Below are positions 25,828-34,757 of a stretch of 64,000 bases of DNA, piece after piece. The stretch comes from DUML01 sp050949905 (lineage in GTDB: Bacteria; Bacillota; Desulfitobacteriia; Desulfitobacteriales; Syntrophobotulaceae), in the NCBI GenBank assembly GCA_050949905.1, contig JBMNGP010000037.1:1-64000 (forward strand), written 5' to 3'. Both the position numbers and the translations under genes were made by a program. Numbering within the stretch: position 1 is the stretch's first letter; each line of letters begins with the position of its first letter. The notes under the pieces are model-generated. The model did not search any database and was not told the origin of the DNA. It worked only from the letters and a program-made list of their open reading frames with translations.

Positions 25828-27030
25828 ATGTTTAACAGAGCAGCCCGTTATTTGCGGGGACGGGTTTATATCCTGGCCCAGGGAGAGGGCTTGGCGGCCT
25901 TCCTTAACCAGGCCCTTAAGGATGGGATAGTTTTTTATAACGGCCGGAGATTGCCTGATGCTTTTTTAGCCGAGGTCAGTACGGAAGATTTCAGGCGCTT
26001 AAGAAAAGCAGCGAAAAAGGCCGGCATCAAGGTAAGGCTAAGAGCCAAATACGGCCTGCCTTTTGTTTTACTTCGCTGGCAACGGCGTAAAGGCTTAATT
26101 CTGGGCCTCTTGCTGATTTTTGCGGCGCTTACTGTCTTGTCCCAATTTGTGATTACGATCAGCGTGGAAGGCAATGACCGGGTTGCAACCGAACAGCTCC
26201 TAGCTGAGGCTGAAGAGCTGGGGCTGAAGCGCTGGGTCTTAAAAAAGAGCCTTGATCTTGATAGTTTAAGCCGAGAGTTGCAGGAAGGCAATGAAGATAT
26301 TATTTGGGCCACCATGGAAGAAAGGGGAACCAATATCCGGATCCGGGTGGTAGAAAAGACTTTGCCGCAGAAAGTTCTTTACCGGGGAGACTTGATTGCC
26401 GCCAAAACGGGATTTGTGGATGATATCATTGTCATTCAAGGTATTCCCGTAGTCAAAGAAGGTGATACAGTTAAAGAAGGGCAAGTACTCATTAAGGCAG
26501 CCGGAGGCATGACCGAATATAGTTTTGATGTCGGGAGTAAGGCCGGAGCAAAGGAAAATGCCGTCGACGCGCCCGCGGCCAAGGGTTTTGTCCGGGGCAG
26601 AGTCTGGTACAGCGCGGAAAAAAAGGTACCCTTACTGGAGGAAATAACTGAGAAAACTGGCAAATTTGCTAATGGCTGGGGTATAAAATTAACGGATCGA
26701 GTAATAATGATAACGAATCAGGAAAGTCCTTATCCGGAATCAATACAAGAAAGCGAGATTTATGCCTTGCCGGTTTGGAGGAATTGGCGCTTCCCTGTCG
26801 AAATAATAAAGACGCACTATGAAGAAACCCAAAAAAAACAAGTAGAGCGTACAGTGTCTGAGGCAAGAGAGCTGGCCGAAGCTCTGGCTAGGGAAGAGCT
26901 GAAGAAAGAAATACCCCCTGAAGCTAAGATCCTTCAGGATAAAGTCTTGGTTCTTTCTTCGGAAAAAGGAGTGGAACATATTCGCGTTGAGGTCGAAACC
27001 TTTCAAGAACTGGCAGTCTATAGGCAATAA
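25828..27030 (+). CDS. yqfD: Sporulation protein YqfD
   Basis: A 400-residue membrane-anchored protein of stage IV sporulation, family YqfD. A cytoplasmic N-terminal part (about 85 residues) precedes one membrane helix (GLILGLLLIFAALTVLSQFV), after which the outer part has VEGNDRV, IWATMEERGTNIRIRVVEK and KTGFVDDIIVIQGIPVVKEGDTVKEGQVL. The C-terminus is a charged coiled coil. It is expected in the mother cell at the engulfing membrane. Confidence 0.9.
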   Translation: MFNRAARYLRGRVYILAQGEGLAAFLNQALKDGIVFYNGRRLPDAFLAEVSTEDFRRLRKAAKKAGIKVRLRAKYGLPFVLLRWQRRKGLILGLLLIFAALTVLSQFVITISVEGNDRVATEQLLAEAEELGLKRWVLKKSLDLDSLSRELQEGNEDIIWATMEERGTNIRIRVVEKTLPQKVLYRGDLIAAKTGFVDDIIVIQGIPVVKEGDTVKEGQVLIKAAGGMTEYSFDVGSKAGAKENAVDAPAAKGFVRGRVWYSAEKKVPLLEEITEKTGKFANGWGIKLTDRVIMITNQESPYPESIQESEIYALPVWRNWRFPVEIIKTHYEETQKKQVERTVSEARELAEALAREELKKEIPPEAKILQDKVLVLSSEKGVEHIRVEVETFQELAVYRQ

Positions 27031-27058
27031 TAATATTTCGCATGATGGAGGAAATGGC

Positions 27059-28036
27059 TTGCGCAGCGAAATCAAATTACAACTTAAAGACGGCGAAGAA
27101 GCTTTAAATTTACTTGGGTTAGAAGATGTCCACCTGCGGTTCTTAGGGGATAGGTTAGGCTGTCAGATCGTTGTCCGTGGGGAAGAGATGACAGTATCCG
27201 GCGAAGATGTTCAGGTCAAGCTGGCTGAAGCAGTCCTTAAACAGCTCCTTGCCTTAATCAGGAAGGGGAATAATCTCACCTTGGCCGATGTTACCTATGT
27301 GGTTTCCAAATACGAAGAAGGCAACAATCAGGATATGTCCGGGTATCTTACCAGGATTATTGCTACTACCCAGCGGGGAAGACCGATTAAAGCCAAAACT
27401 GTGGGTCAATCCAAATATGTTAAGGCGATTGAGAAAGAATCCTTGGTTTTTGGGATCGGACCGGCAGGGACAGGCAAGACTTATCTAGCCGTAGTCATGG
27501 CTGTCAAGGCCTTAAGGGCTAAAGAAGTAAATAGGATTGTACTGACTCGCCCTGCAGTGGAAGCAGGCGAAAAACTCGGCTTTTTGCCGGGTGATTTGCA
27601 GGAGAAAGTTAATCCCTATTTAAGGCCGCTGTACGATGCCCTCTTTGACCTTCTAGGCCCGGAAACTACCGGCAGGTATATCGAGAAAGGGACGATTGAA
27701 ATTGCGCCCTTAGCTTATATGCGCGGCCGAACACTTGATGATTCTTTTATTATCTTGGATGAAGCCCAGAATACTTCACCCGAGCAGATGAAAATGTTCT
27801 TAACCCGCTTGGGCTTTGGCTCTAAGGCAGTCGTTACGGGAGATATTACCCAAGTCGATTTGCCCCGGGGTCATTATTCCGGACTGATTGAAGTCCAGCG
27901 CATCCTAGAGGGCATATCCGGGATTTCCTTCCATTACTTTACCGTAGACGATATTGTACGTAACCCGCTTGTCCAAAGCATAATTCATGCTTACGAAGAG
28001 AAGGGTGATCATCCTTCCGATAAAGAGGACGTGTAG
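27059..28036 (+). CDS. phoH: PhoH-like ATPase
   Basis: A PhoH (YqfB-type) ATPase linked to RNA metabolism, next to ybeY as in most bacteria. Walker A GPAGTGKT near residue 135, Walker B FIILDEAQNTSPEQM, then TRLGFGSKAVVTGDITQVDLPRG. An N-terminal KH-like region precedes it. TTG 27059 is chosen seven bases after GGAGG; the longer frame to 26987 would overlap yqfD. 325 residues is normal. It closes to within 22 bp of pgpH. Confidence 0.92.
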   Translation: MRSEIKLQLKDGEEALNLLGLEDVHLRFLGDRLGCQIVVRGEEMTVSGEDVQVKLAEAVLKQLLALIRKGNNLTLADVTYVVSKYEEGNNQDMSGYLTRIIATTQRGRPIKAKTVGQSKYVKAIEKESLVFGIGPAGTGKTYLAVVMAVKALRAKEVNRIVLTRPAVEAGEKLGFLPGDLQEKVNPYLRPLYDALFDLLGPETTGRYIEKGTIEIAPLAYMRGRTLDDSFIILDEAQNTSPEQMKMFLTRLGFGSKAVVTGDITQVDLPRGHYSGLIEVQRILEGISGISFHYFTVDDIVRNPLVQSIIHAYEEKGDHPSDKEDV

Positions 28037-28058
28037 TCTGGTAAGGATTTGATGGATT

Positions 28059-30386
28059 TTGGATAAAAAATTAAAAAAAGCGCTTTTAAGCGAAGTACCG
28101 TATAAGAATACTCAGTTCAGATACCAGGTAGTTGTATTTGTGCTGTTCTTTTTGCTTTTTGCGGCAGTTTTATCTTCCGAACTATTTGGCTCCAAGCTGA
28201 ATTTGGAGCTGGGAGAGCCCAGCCCGGAATTAATTACCGCCCCCTACACCAAGGAAATTGAGGATTTGGATCAATACTATGAGGAGCAGGAAAAGGCGGC
28301 CAATGCAGTTCAACCTGTCTACACTGCGGACGAGTCCCAGCTTTCCAGTTTGGCAGAGGATTTAAGCCATACTTTTCTGGTTTTAAACCAGCAGAGAGAG
28401 GCGGCGAGAGACCCTGCCGAAAAAATTAGAGAACTTTGGAAAACCACCCCCTTTACCATCCTGCCGGATGATACACTAATCTCATTGCTGGAGCTTTCTG
28501 ATGAGGAGGTCGCCAAAGCGGAAGAAATCCTGGGCAGGATTATTTTAGGAATTGCCAGAGACCCCAACAGTGGAGCCAAGTCCCAGAGCGAAGTGATGCT
28601 CTTAAAAGACAGAATGAAGGAACAAGTTAATAAGTCCAGTTTGCCAAATGTTATGAAAACCTATGCCCAGGCTTATATCGAGCTCAAAGTGATTAAACCG
28701 ACCCTGGTGGTTGATGAGGTCGAGACTCAAAAGCTAAGAGAAATAGCCAGTTCCAAAGTTAAGCCTTTAGTTCGGGAATACAAGGCCAATGAGAAAATTG
28801 TCGGACCCGGAGAAATTGTTGATGAGAGAATTTTTCAGGTTCTTTACACTTATGGCTTAATCGAGGTTAAATCACCCTGGAAGCCTGTTTCCGGCATAGC
28901 CATTCATGTCCTCTTGTGTATGCTCATATTAATAATTTTTGCCTACCAAATTAGCCCGGAGATTTTTAAAAAGTGGCGCAGGCTGGTTTTCATTGGCTTA
29001 TTAATGCTTTTGGTCTTAATCTTGGGCAAAGCTTTCTTGGCTATTAATTTAGGGGACAGCAATTTGAATGATTTGACTGCGGCTCTGATCCCTGCTGCTT
29101 GGGCGACTATGACAGTTACAATTCTCTTGGGAGTAAAGATTGCCGTTGTCGTAGGTGTTGTCCTGGCAGTTTTTGCGGGAACTATGGCTGACCCCACTTC
29201 ACTGGGGGCAACAGGCTCATTTGCCGGCTTATTTGTTTTGATTGGCGGGCTGGTAGGCATCTTAAGCGTAGCTCGTCTGGCACAGCGCTCGGCTCTGGCC
29301 TGGGCCGGGTTATATGTGGCAGCGGCCAATGTGATCTTAATCAGCGGCATAGCTTTAATTAAGGAGTTTAGTATCAGCTACTGGCTAATTGGCTGTGCCC
29401 TGGCTTTATCCAATGGCTTCTTAGCAGCGGTTTTAACCATGGGAACCCTGCCTTGGTTTGAAACCGGGTTTAATATTACTTCGGCAGTCAGGCTCCTGGA
29501 ATTATCCAATCCCAATTCACCTTTGCTGAAGAGTCTATTAATGGAGGCTCCGGGTACCTACCATCATAGTGTCTTAGTCAGTAACTTAGCCGAGACAGCG
29601 GCCGAGGAAGTTAAAGCTGACCCTGTCCTGGTCAGGGTAGGCGCTCTTTATCATGATATTGGGAAGCTTAAGCGCCCTTATTTCTTTATTGAGAATCAGT
29701 TCTCCAAAGACAATCCCCATGATAAAATTGCTCCGACTTTAAGTTCGCTCATTGTGATTTCCCATGTGAAAGACGGCCTGGAAATGGCCAGAGAACATAA
29801 ACTCCCGGAAAACATCCAGGAAATAATCGCCCAGCATCATGGCAACAGTATTGTTTCGTTTTTTTATCATAAAGCCTTGGAAGAAAACCCGGATATTCCC
29901 GAGGAAGCTTTTCGCTATGACGGGCTTCGCCCCCAATCCAAGGAAGCGGCTCTCGTTCTTCTAGCGGATAATGTAGAAGCGGCTGTCCGCTCCCAGCGGG
30001 ATAATTCACCGGGTAAAATTGAAGGCTTAGTGCGTAAAATTATCCGGGAAAAGTTTGACGAAGGCTTATTGGATCAATGTGATCTCACCTTCCGCGATTT
30101 GGATAAAATCTCGACGGCCTTTGTCAAAGTATTAAGCGGAATTTTCCATTCCCGGGTAGAATACCCCGAGCTGCCGGCTTCCAAGCTGAAAGCGCTGGTA
30201 GGTGCTGATGAGAAGATTGAGAATAAAGCAGAGGATAAAGACAAGGTAGAAGACAAGGCAGAAGATAAGACAGAAGACAAGGCAGAAGGCAAGACTAAGG
30301 ACAAGCCGGAGGACAAAAAAGAATTTACGGCTGAAGATAAGCAGGTGAAGCCGGCGGATAAGAATAAAGACAAAGATGAAAAATGA
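28059..30386 (+). CDS. pgpH: 7TM-HD cyclic-di-AMP phosphodiesterase PgpH
   Basis: PgpH hydrolyses c-di-AMP to pApA. It has an N-terminal helix (30-50), an extracellular 7TMR-HDED domain to about residue 280, seven membrane helices, and an HD domain (HHSVLVSNLAE, then YHDIGK near residue 530, then ISHVKDGLE and QHHGN). The last 60 residues are a Lys/Glu/Asp repeat (EDKAEDKTEDK style), low complexity and unusual for the family. TTG 28059 is the start, with AAGGAT ten bases upstream. The Firmicute order phoH-pgpH-ybeY-dgkA-cdd-era is intact. Confidence 0.93.
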   Translation: MDKKLKKALLSEVPYKNTQFRYQVVVFVLFFLLFAAVLSSELFGSKLNLELGEPSPELITAPYTKEIEDLDQYYEEQEKAANAVQPVYTADESQLSSLAEDLSHTFLVLNQQREAARDPAEKIRELWKTTPFTILPDDTLISLLELSDEEVAKAEEILGRIILGIARDPNSGAKSQSEVMLLKDRMKEQVNKSSLPNVMKTYAQAYIELKVIKPTLVVDEVETQKLREIASSKVKPLVREYKANEKIVGPGEIVDERIFQVLYTYGLIEVKSPWKPVSGIAIHVLLCMLILIIFAYQISPEIFKKWRRLVFIGLLMLLVLILGKAFLAINLGDSNLNDLTAALIPAAWATMTVTILLGVKIAVVVGVVLAVFAGTMADPTSLGATGSFAGLFVLIGGLVGILSVARLAQRSALAWAGLYVAAANVILISGIALIKEFSISYWLIGCALALSNGFLAAVLTMGTLPWFETGFNITSAVRLLELSNPNSPLLKSLLMEAPGTYHHSVLVSNLAETAAEEVKADPVLVRVGALYHDIGKLKRPYFFIENQFSKDNPHDKIAPTLSSLIVISHVKDGLEMAREHKLPENIQEIIAQHHGNSIVSFFYHKALEENPDIPEEAFRYDGLRPQSKEAALVLLADNVEAAVRSQRDNSPGKIEGLVRKIIREKFDEGLLDQCDLTFRDLDKISTAFVKVLSGIFHSRVEYPELPASKLKALVGADEKIENKAEDKDKVEDKAEDKTEDKAEGKTKDKPEDKKEFTAEDKQVKPADKNKDKDEK

Positions 30387-30472
30387 TACAAGCTTGAAAA
30401 TAATAATATTCTGAAAGAGTTAATATAATAATAACATAGCAGTTGGCTTTGCCGAAAACTTAAAGGAGGGCA

Positions 30473-30499
30473 GAAAGACCTTCCAAACTCTGGTCTTTC
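30473..30499 (+). promoter_or_regulatory. Hairpin between Shine-Dalgarno and start codon of ybeY
   Basis: GAAAGACC (30473-30480) pairs with GGTCTTTC (30492-30499). A strong AAAGGAGGG lies just upstream at 30462-30470 and ATG 30506 just after. With the stem folded, the SD and ATG are brought to a normal distance; unfolded they are 35 bases apart. This could control ybeY translation. Inference from the sequence only. Confidence 0.55.
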
Positions 30500-30505
30500 G
30501 TTATT

Positions 30506-31171
30506 ATGGAATTAGATATTAGTTGGGAAGTAGATTCTTGCAGTGAAAGCGAACAAGAAGAGCTGTCGCGGCTTCTGAAAATGGGTATTTCTGAAGCCCT
30601 GCTTAGCGGCGGTGGCCCGGAGGATGCTGAAATAAGCCTTGTGCTGGTTGATGACGAGACGATCCATCTCCTAAACAAAACCTACCGGGGAGTGGATCAG
30701 CCAACAGATGTGCTTTCCTTTGCCTTACAGGAAAAGGGAGAAGGGGAACCGGATATTTATCTCGCTGACCTTTTGGAGAGCGAAGAAGGCCTTGCCGCTG
30801 ACAAGCCTTTCGGTGAAGAGGAGTTAGCTGAAGAGGCTTGGCAGGGAGCGGATTATTCCGTAGAAGAAATAATGGAAGAAGAATTAAAGCAAGGGATAGA
30901 TCTTAGGGGTCAAGAAGAATTACCGACACTGGAATTGCTGGAGGATATTGCAGTGTATGAAGACTCTGTTCTTGGAGATATAGTCATTTCCGTAGAGAGG
31001 GCCCGCAAGCAGGCTGAAGAGTACGGCCACTCCTTTGCCAGGGAGATTGTTTACTTGGCGGTTCATGGAACTTTCCACCTGCTGGGCTATGATCATACCA
31101 GCGATGAAGAAGCCAGTGTTATGAGGCGAATGGAAGAGCGGGTTATGGAGAGAATCGGCCTTCCCCGTTAA
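30506..31171 (+). CDS. ybeY: Endoribonuclease YbeY with an acidic internal insertion
   Basis: YbeY is a zinc endoribonuclease for 16S rRNA 3' maturation and ribosome quality control. The zinc motif HGTFHLLGYDH (H-x3-H-x5-H) is near residue 190, and PTDVLSFAL and LGDIVISVERARKQAEEYGH frame the core. Between those two an insertion of about 65 very acidic residues (LLESEEGLAADKPF, EEIMEEELKQG) makes the protein 221 long, against the usual 150-165. ATG 30506 follows the SD-hairpin arrangement. Activity should be unaffected if the insert is a surface loop. Confidence 0.9.
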   Translation: MELDISWEVDSCSESEQEELSRLLKMGISEALLSGGGPEDAEISLVLVDDETIHLLNKTYRGVDQPTDVLSFALQEKGEGEPDIYLADLLESEEGLAADKPFGEEELAEEAWQGADYSVEEIMEEELKQGIDLRGQEELPTLELLEDIAVYEDSVLGDIVISVERARKQAEEYGHSFAREIVYLAVHGTFHLLGYDHTSDEEASVMRRMEERVMERIGLPR

Positions 31172-31187
31172 GAGAGAGGAATTTGAG

Positions 31188-31562
31188 ATGAGTAGCGGTA
31201 ATTCTAAGAAGAAACCTATCCCTTTTGCGCAAAGCTTTGCGAGAGCCTGGAAAGGTATAGTGCATTCCCTCCAAACCGAAAGTCATCTGAGGTTTCATTT
31301 TTTTGCTTCTTTAGTAGTAGTTGGTTGTGGTTTAATTTTTAGAGTAAAGAATACCGAATGGTTGTTTATTATCTATGCTATTGGCAGTGTAGTGATAGCT
31401 GAACTATTTAATACCGCCCTGGAGAGGGCTGTGGACTTGAGCCATCCCGAGTATCATCCTTTAGCCGGTTTAGCTAAGGACATAGCTTCAGGCGCGGTCT
31501 TAATAGCGGCTATTCAGGCTGTTATCATAGGCATCATCATATTTGGAGCCTACATATTCTAA
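31188..31562 (+). CDS. dgkA: Diacylglycerol kinase / undecaprenol kinase (DgkA family)
   Basis: A 124-residue membrane kinase. SFARAWKGIVHSLQTESHLRFH opens the family, followed by helices and the active-site segment VIAELFNTALERAVDLS, with AKDIASGAVLIAA at the end. Gram-positive members phosphorylate undecaprenol to recycle the cell-wall lipid carrier. ATG 31188 lies 17 bp behind ybeY, after AGAGAGGAA. Confidence 0.92.
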   Translation: MSSGNSKKKPIPFAQSFARAWKGIVHSLQTESHLRFHFFASLVVVGCGLIFRVKNTEWLFIIYAIGSVVIAELFNTALERAVDLSHPEYHPLAGLAKDIASGAVLIAAIQAVIIGIIIFGAYIF

Positions 31563-31639
31563 GAGGGTTTTAAGGTAACATAATACATAAACAATTTAGG
31601 ATATGTACAATATTAAATTCTGAAGGGGCGGAGAAAAGG

Positions 31640-32041
31640 ATGGATAATCAATACTCCGGTTTAGTGGATCTGGCTATTAAGGCTTATGAGCATGCTTATG
31701 CACCTTACTCCGGTTACCGGGTTGGTGCTGCTATATTATGGGACTCAGGGCGGATTACCGTTGGCTCTAATGTGGAGAATGCTTCTTATGGCCTGACGGT
31801 TTGTGCTGAACGCAATGCTGTCTTTCAGGGCACGGCTTTAGGGGAGAGAAAGATCAAAGCTGTGGCCATTGCCGTTCCGGATAAGATCCTGCCCGCTCCC
31901 TGCGGGGCTTGCCGCCAGGTTATCCGGGAGTTTGCCGCTGATTGTACTATAGTACTGGCGAATGACCGGGGAGAAACTAAGCTGACCAGCCTGCAGGAGC
32001 TTTTGCCCGACTCTTTTGGGCCGGAGTTTTTAAGGGATTAA
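31640..32041 (+). CDS. cdd: Cytidine deaminase
   Basis: A 133-residue homotetramer-type cytidine deaminase of pyrimidine salvage. Catalytic Cys/Glu CAERNAVF and zinc pair PCGACRQ are in place, with AYAPYSGYRVGAA and GSNVENASYG. ATG 31640 follows GGGGCGGAG. It sits in the usual dgkA-cdd-era order. Confidence 0.95.
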   Translation: MDNQYSGLVDLAIKAYEHAYAPYSGYRVGAAILWDSGRITVGSNVENASYGLTVCAERNAVFQGTALGERKIKAVAIAVPDKILPAPCGACRQVIREFAADCTIVLANDRGETKLTSLQELLPDSFGPEFLRD

Positions 32042-32108
32042 TTGGCGAGCAGGCGGCAAGAGCAAATCGAGGCTTTGAGGCGAAGGAATTTTAGGAGGTT
32101 AAGCAGTC

Positions 32109-33026
32109 TTGGACAGACAAAACAAAAACGATTTTAAGTCTGGTTTTGTAGCTGTGGTCGGCAGGCCTAATGCGGGCAAATCTACTCTACTTAATACTTT
32201 GCTTGGCCAAAAGGTGCTGATCATCTCCGACAAGCCTCAAACTACCAGAAATAGAATTAGGTGTATTCTGACCACGGAACGGGGGCAAGTGATTTTTTTT
32301 GATACTCCTGGTATTCATAAGCCCCAGCACCGTCTCGGTGAGTATATGGTTGAGGCAGCCAAGAGTGCCCTTAAAGGGGTGGATTTTGCCCTTTATGTAG
32401 TTGATGCCTCCGTGCCGCTGGGCAGTGGGGATGAATACGTCTTGGGTTTAATTAAAAACAGCAATGTTCCCTGCATCTTAGTCTTAAATAAGATTGACCT
32501 TTTGCAAAAAGACGAGCTTCTGGTTAAAATAGCGGAGTTCTCCAAGCTGGCTGACTTTCAGGAAATAGTACCTGTTTCCGCCTTAAACGCTGAGAATACT
32601 GCTAAGCTGGTAGATGTGCTTTTGGAGGCGCTGCCGCCGGGGCCGATGTATTATCCGGCTGATACCGTAACCGATCAACCGGAAAAGTTTATTATTGCCG
32701 AACTTATCAGGGAGAAGCTCCTAGCTCTGACCAGAGAGGAAGTACCGCATTCCCTGGCTGTTGTGGTTGAGCGGCTCCAGGAGAAAAAAACTCTGATTAA
32801 GATTGAAGCGATGATCCTGGTAGAGCGAGACTCGCAGAAAGGAATCGTTATCGGCAAAGGCGGCAGTGTTCTTAAGGAAGCGGGCAGGCTGGCCAGGGAA
32901 GATATCGAAAATTTGCTTGACAGCAAAGTCTTTCTGGAACTCTATGTCAAGGTTCGCAAAGACTGGCGCAATCAACAGGCTAATCTCCGTGAACTGGGCT
33001 ATAATCTTAGGGACCTTAAAGAATAA
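32109..33026 (+). CDS. era: GTPase Era
   Basis: Era binds the 3' end of 16S rRNA and assists 30S assembly. G1 GRPNAGKST, G3 DTPG, G4 NKID and SALN are seen, and the C-terminal KH domain has GIVIGKGGSVLKEAG. TTG 32109 follows AGGAGG by nine bases. At 305 residues it is full length. Confidence 0.95.
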   Translation: MDRQNKNDFKSGFVAVVGRPNAGKSTLLNTLLGQKVLIISDKPQTTRNRIRCILTTERGQVIFFDTPGIHKPQHRLGEYMVEAAKSALKGVDFALYVVDASVPLGSGDEYVLGLIKNSNVPCILVLNKIDLLQKDELLVKIAEFSKLADFQEIVPVSALNAENTAKLVDVLLEALPPGPMYYPADTVTDQPEKFIIAELIREKLLALTREEVPHSLAVVVERLQEKKTLIKIEAMILVERDSQKGIVIGKGGSVLKEAGRLAREDIENLLDSKVFLELYVKVRKDWRNQQANLRELGYNLRDLKE

Positions 33027-33146
33027 TTAAAAATATGATTTAATTTTTGCCTATTCTTGTGATAACCTATCAAAAACTCCAAAGCTGCAGTTCTAGGCCT
33101 TAAAATAATAAAATGAACATTGCATCAGATAAGAACTGCATTGGGG

Positions 33147-33215
33147 TAAGCTGAATCATAGAATTTGGATAAGCTGAATCATAGAATTTGGATAAGCTGA
33201 ATCATAGAATTCTGA
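33147..33215. repeat. Three tandem 23-nt repeats upstream of deoC
   Basis: Three contiguous copies of a 23-nt unit beginning TAAGCTGAATCATAG: 33147-33169, 33170-33192 and 33193-33215. The first two are identical over the full unit; the third differs at two bases. They end six bases before the alternative deoC start. Possible regulator-binding array or replication slippage product. Confidence 0.85.
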
Positions 33216-33230
33216 AAGGAAATGGTTGCC

Positions 33231-33869
33231 ATGGATATTGCCGCCAAAATTGATCATACTCTTTTGAAACCGGATGCTACAGAAAAAGACATTGTTAAGC
33301 TTTGTCATGAGGCGGTCAAATACGGCTTTGCTTCCGTCTGTGTCAATCCTATTTATCTCTGTACGGCTGCCCGGTTATTGCATGGCACCAATGTGGCGCC
33401 GACCACCGTGGTTGGATTCCCTTTAGGGGCAGTTCTTACGGAAAGTAAGGTACAGGAGATTCTGGCTGCCAAAGCCCATGGAGCCAGGGAAGTGGATCTG
33501 GTGATGAATATTGGCCGGGCTAAGTCAGGCGATTGGCATTTAGTCCGGCGTGATGTGGAGCTGTCGGTTCAGACAGCCCAAAGCTGTGGGCTAAAGATTA
33601 AAGTAATCATTGAAACAGCTCTCCTGGATCAGGAAGAAAAGCAAAAGGCTGCCCAGATAGTTAAAGAGGCCGGAGCCGATTTTATTAAAACATCTACCGG
33701 GTTTTTCGGCGGAGCTACGGTTGAAGATGTCAAAGCCCTAAAGGAATGGGTGGGACCCACTGTCAAAGTCAAAGCTTCCGGCGGGATTAGGACTAAGGAA
33801 TTCGCTTTAGAACTCCTCCAGGCCGGAGCCGAGAGGCTGGGCAGCAGTTCAGGGCCAGCCCTCCTCTAA
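33231..33869 (+). CDS. deoC: Deoxyribose-phosphate aldolase
   Basis: DeoC cleaves 2-deoxyribose-5-phosphate to acetaldehyde and glyceraldehyde-3-phosphate. IDHTLLKPDAT opens the TIM barrel; the Schiff-base lysine lies in FIKTSTGF and the second lysine in VKVKASGGIRT. ATG 33231 gives the usual MDIAAKIDH start and has GAAAGGAA 10-15 bases upstream; ATG 33222 is an alternative. 212 residues is normal. Confidence 0.93.
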   Translation: MDIAAKIDHTLLKPDATEKDIVKLCHEAVKYGFASVCVNPIYLCTAARLLHGTNVAPTTVVGFPLGAVLTESKVQEILAAKAHGAREVDLVMNIGRAKSGDWHLVRRDVELSVQTAQSCGLKIKVIIETALLDQEEKQKAAQIVKEAGADFIKTSTGFFGGATVEDVKALKEWVGPTVKVKASGGIRTKEFALELLQAGAERLGSSSGPALL

Positions 33870-33911
33870 TTGTTTAGAGAGGCAGCTGGAGAATGCTTAA
33901 ATAATTGTTGT

Positions 33912-33995
33912 TGGGACAAGGAGATTGAGGATGGGATAAGGGGTGGGACAAGGGTGGGACAAGGGTGGGACAAGGGGACGGTTCTCCTGTCCCAC
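33912..33995. repeat. GGGACAG-type palindromic repeat, copy A
   Basis: A run of GTGGGACAAG-type units ends in an imperfect palindrome (33965-33995) where GTGGGACA pairs with TGTCCCAC around an AGGGGACGGTTCTCC core. The same design recurs at 46873 and 48968. This resembles widespread REP-like elements of Firmicutes. It lies just upstream of recO. Confidence 0.75.
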
Positions 33996-34013
33996 TTGTG
34001 GGGATGATAAAGA

Positions 34014-34757
34014 GTGGCGGTTTATAAAGCAGATGCAATTGTCATACGCAGCAGGGAATACGGCGAATCGGACCGGCTGGTGACTCTGTTTTCCAGGGAA
34101 CATGGCAAGCTGGAAGCTATAGCCAAAGGGGTGCGCAAACCTAAAAGCACCCAACGGGGAGGCACTCAGCTCTTTACTTATGCTGATTTTTTATTATATA
34201 AGGGAAAAAGCTTGGATACTGTCAACCAAGCTCAGCCCAAAGAGAGCTTTATTCACCTCTGGGAGGATTTCGACCGGACCATAGCTGCTTCCGGGATGGC
34301 GGAACTCTTGGATATTTCCACAACCAGGGAACAACCTGAGCCGGAATTATTTACGCTCACTTTAAGTTTTCTCTTTATGTTAAAACACTTAGATCCCTAT
34401 ATTGCCCAAGCCGCTTATACCCTGAAGCTTTTAGATTTCCAGGGCTATCTGCCGGTTATGGCTTGTTGTTTCCAATGCTCTAAGGATTTAGAAGGGGAAC
34501 AGGCTTTTCTTAGCGCCGAGGCCGGTGGTTTTTTTTGCTCCATATGCAAGAACAACCACTCGGTAAGGTCTTTTAGTCCAGGGAGTATGGCTTTTCTCAG
34601 GCAGTTAAAGAAGGTAGACTTCAAGAAGCTGGATCGTTTGCGCTGGAATAAGAGGATGCGCGAAGAAATCTTAGAAGGATTAGGTTACTTTTGCGAGGAA
34701 AAGTTTGAAAGAAAGCTGCAAGCCTGGCGGCAGGGCAGAGAACTCTGGAAGAATTAA
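34014..34757 (+). CDS. recO: DNA repair protein RecO
   Basis: RecO anneals ssDNA and loads RecA in the RecFOR pathway. The N-terminal OB fold (VYKADAIVIRSREYGESDRLVTLFSRE), helical middle and a zinc finger (CCFQCSKD, CSICKNN) are all present. GTG 34014 gives the conserved N-terminus; ATG is absent and the SD is weak (GGGG about 13 bases up). At 247 residues it is standard. Its stop overlaps the convergent chemoreceptor by four bases. Confidence 0.92.
   Translation: MAVYKADAIVIRSREYGESDRLVTLFSREHGKLEAIAKGVRKPKSTQRGGTQLFTYADFLLYKGKSLDTVNQAQPKESFIHLWEDFDRTIAASGMAELLDISTTREQPEPELFTLTLSFLFMLKHLDPYIAQAAYTLKLLDFQGYLPVMACCFQCSKDLEGEQAFLSAEAGGFFCSICKNNHSVRSFSPGSMAFLRQLKKVDFKKLDRLRWNKRMREEILEGLGYFCEEKFERKLQAWRQGRELWKN

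Noticed and set aside
33147..33215. Tandem repeats considered as a CRISPR array.
   Set aside because: The units are contiguous with no spacers and no cas genes are near. The same applies to 54763-54865.
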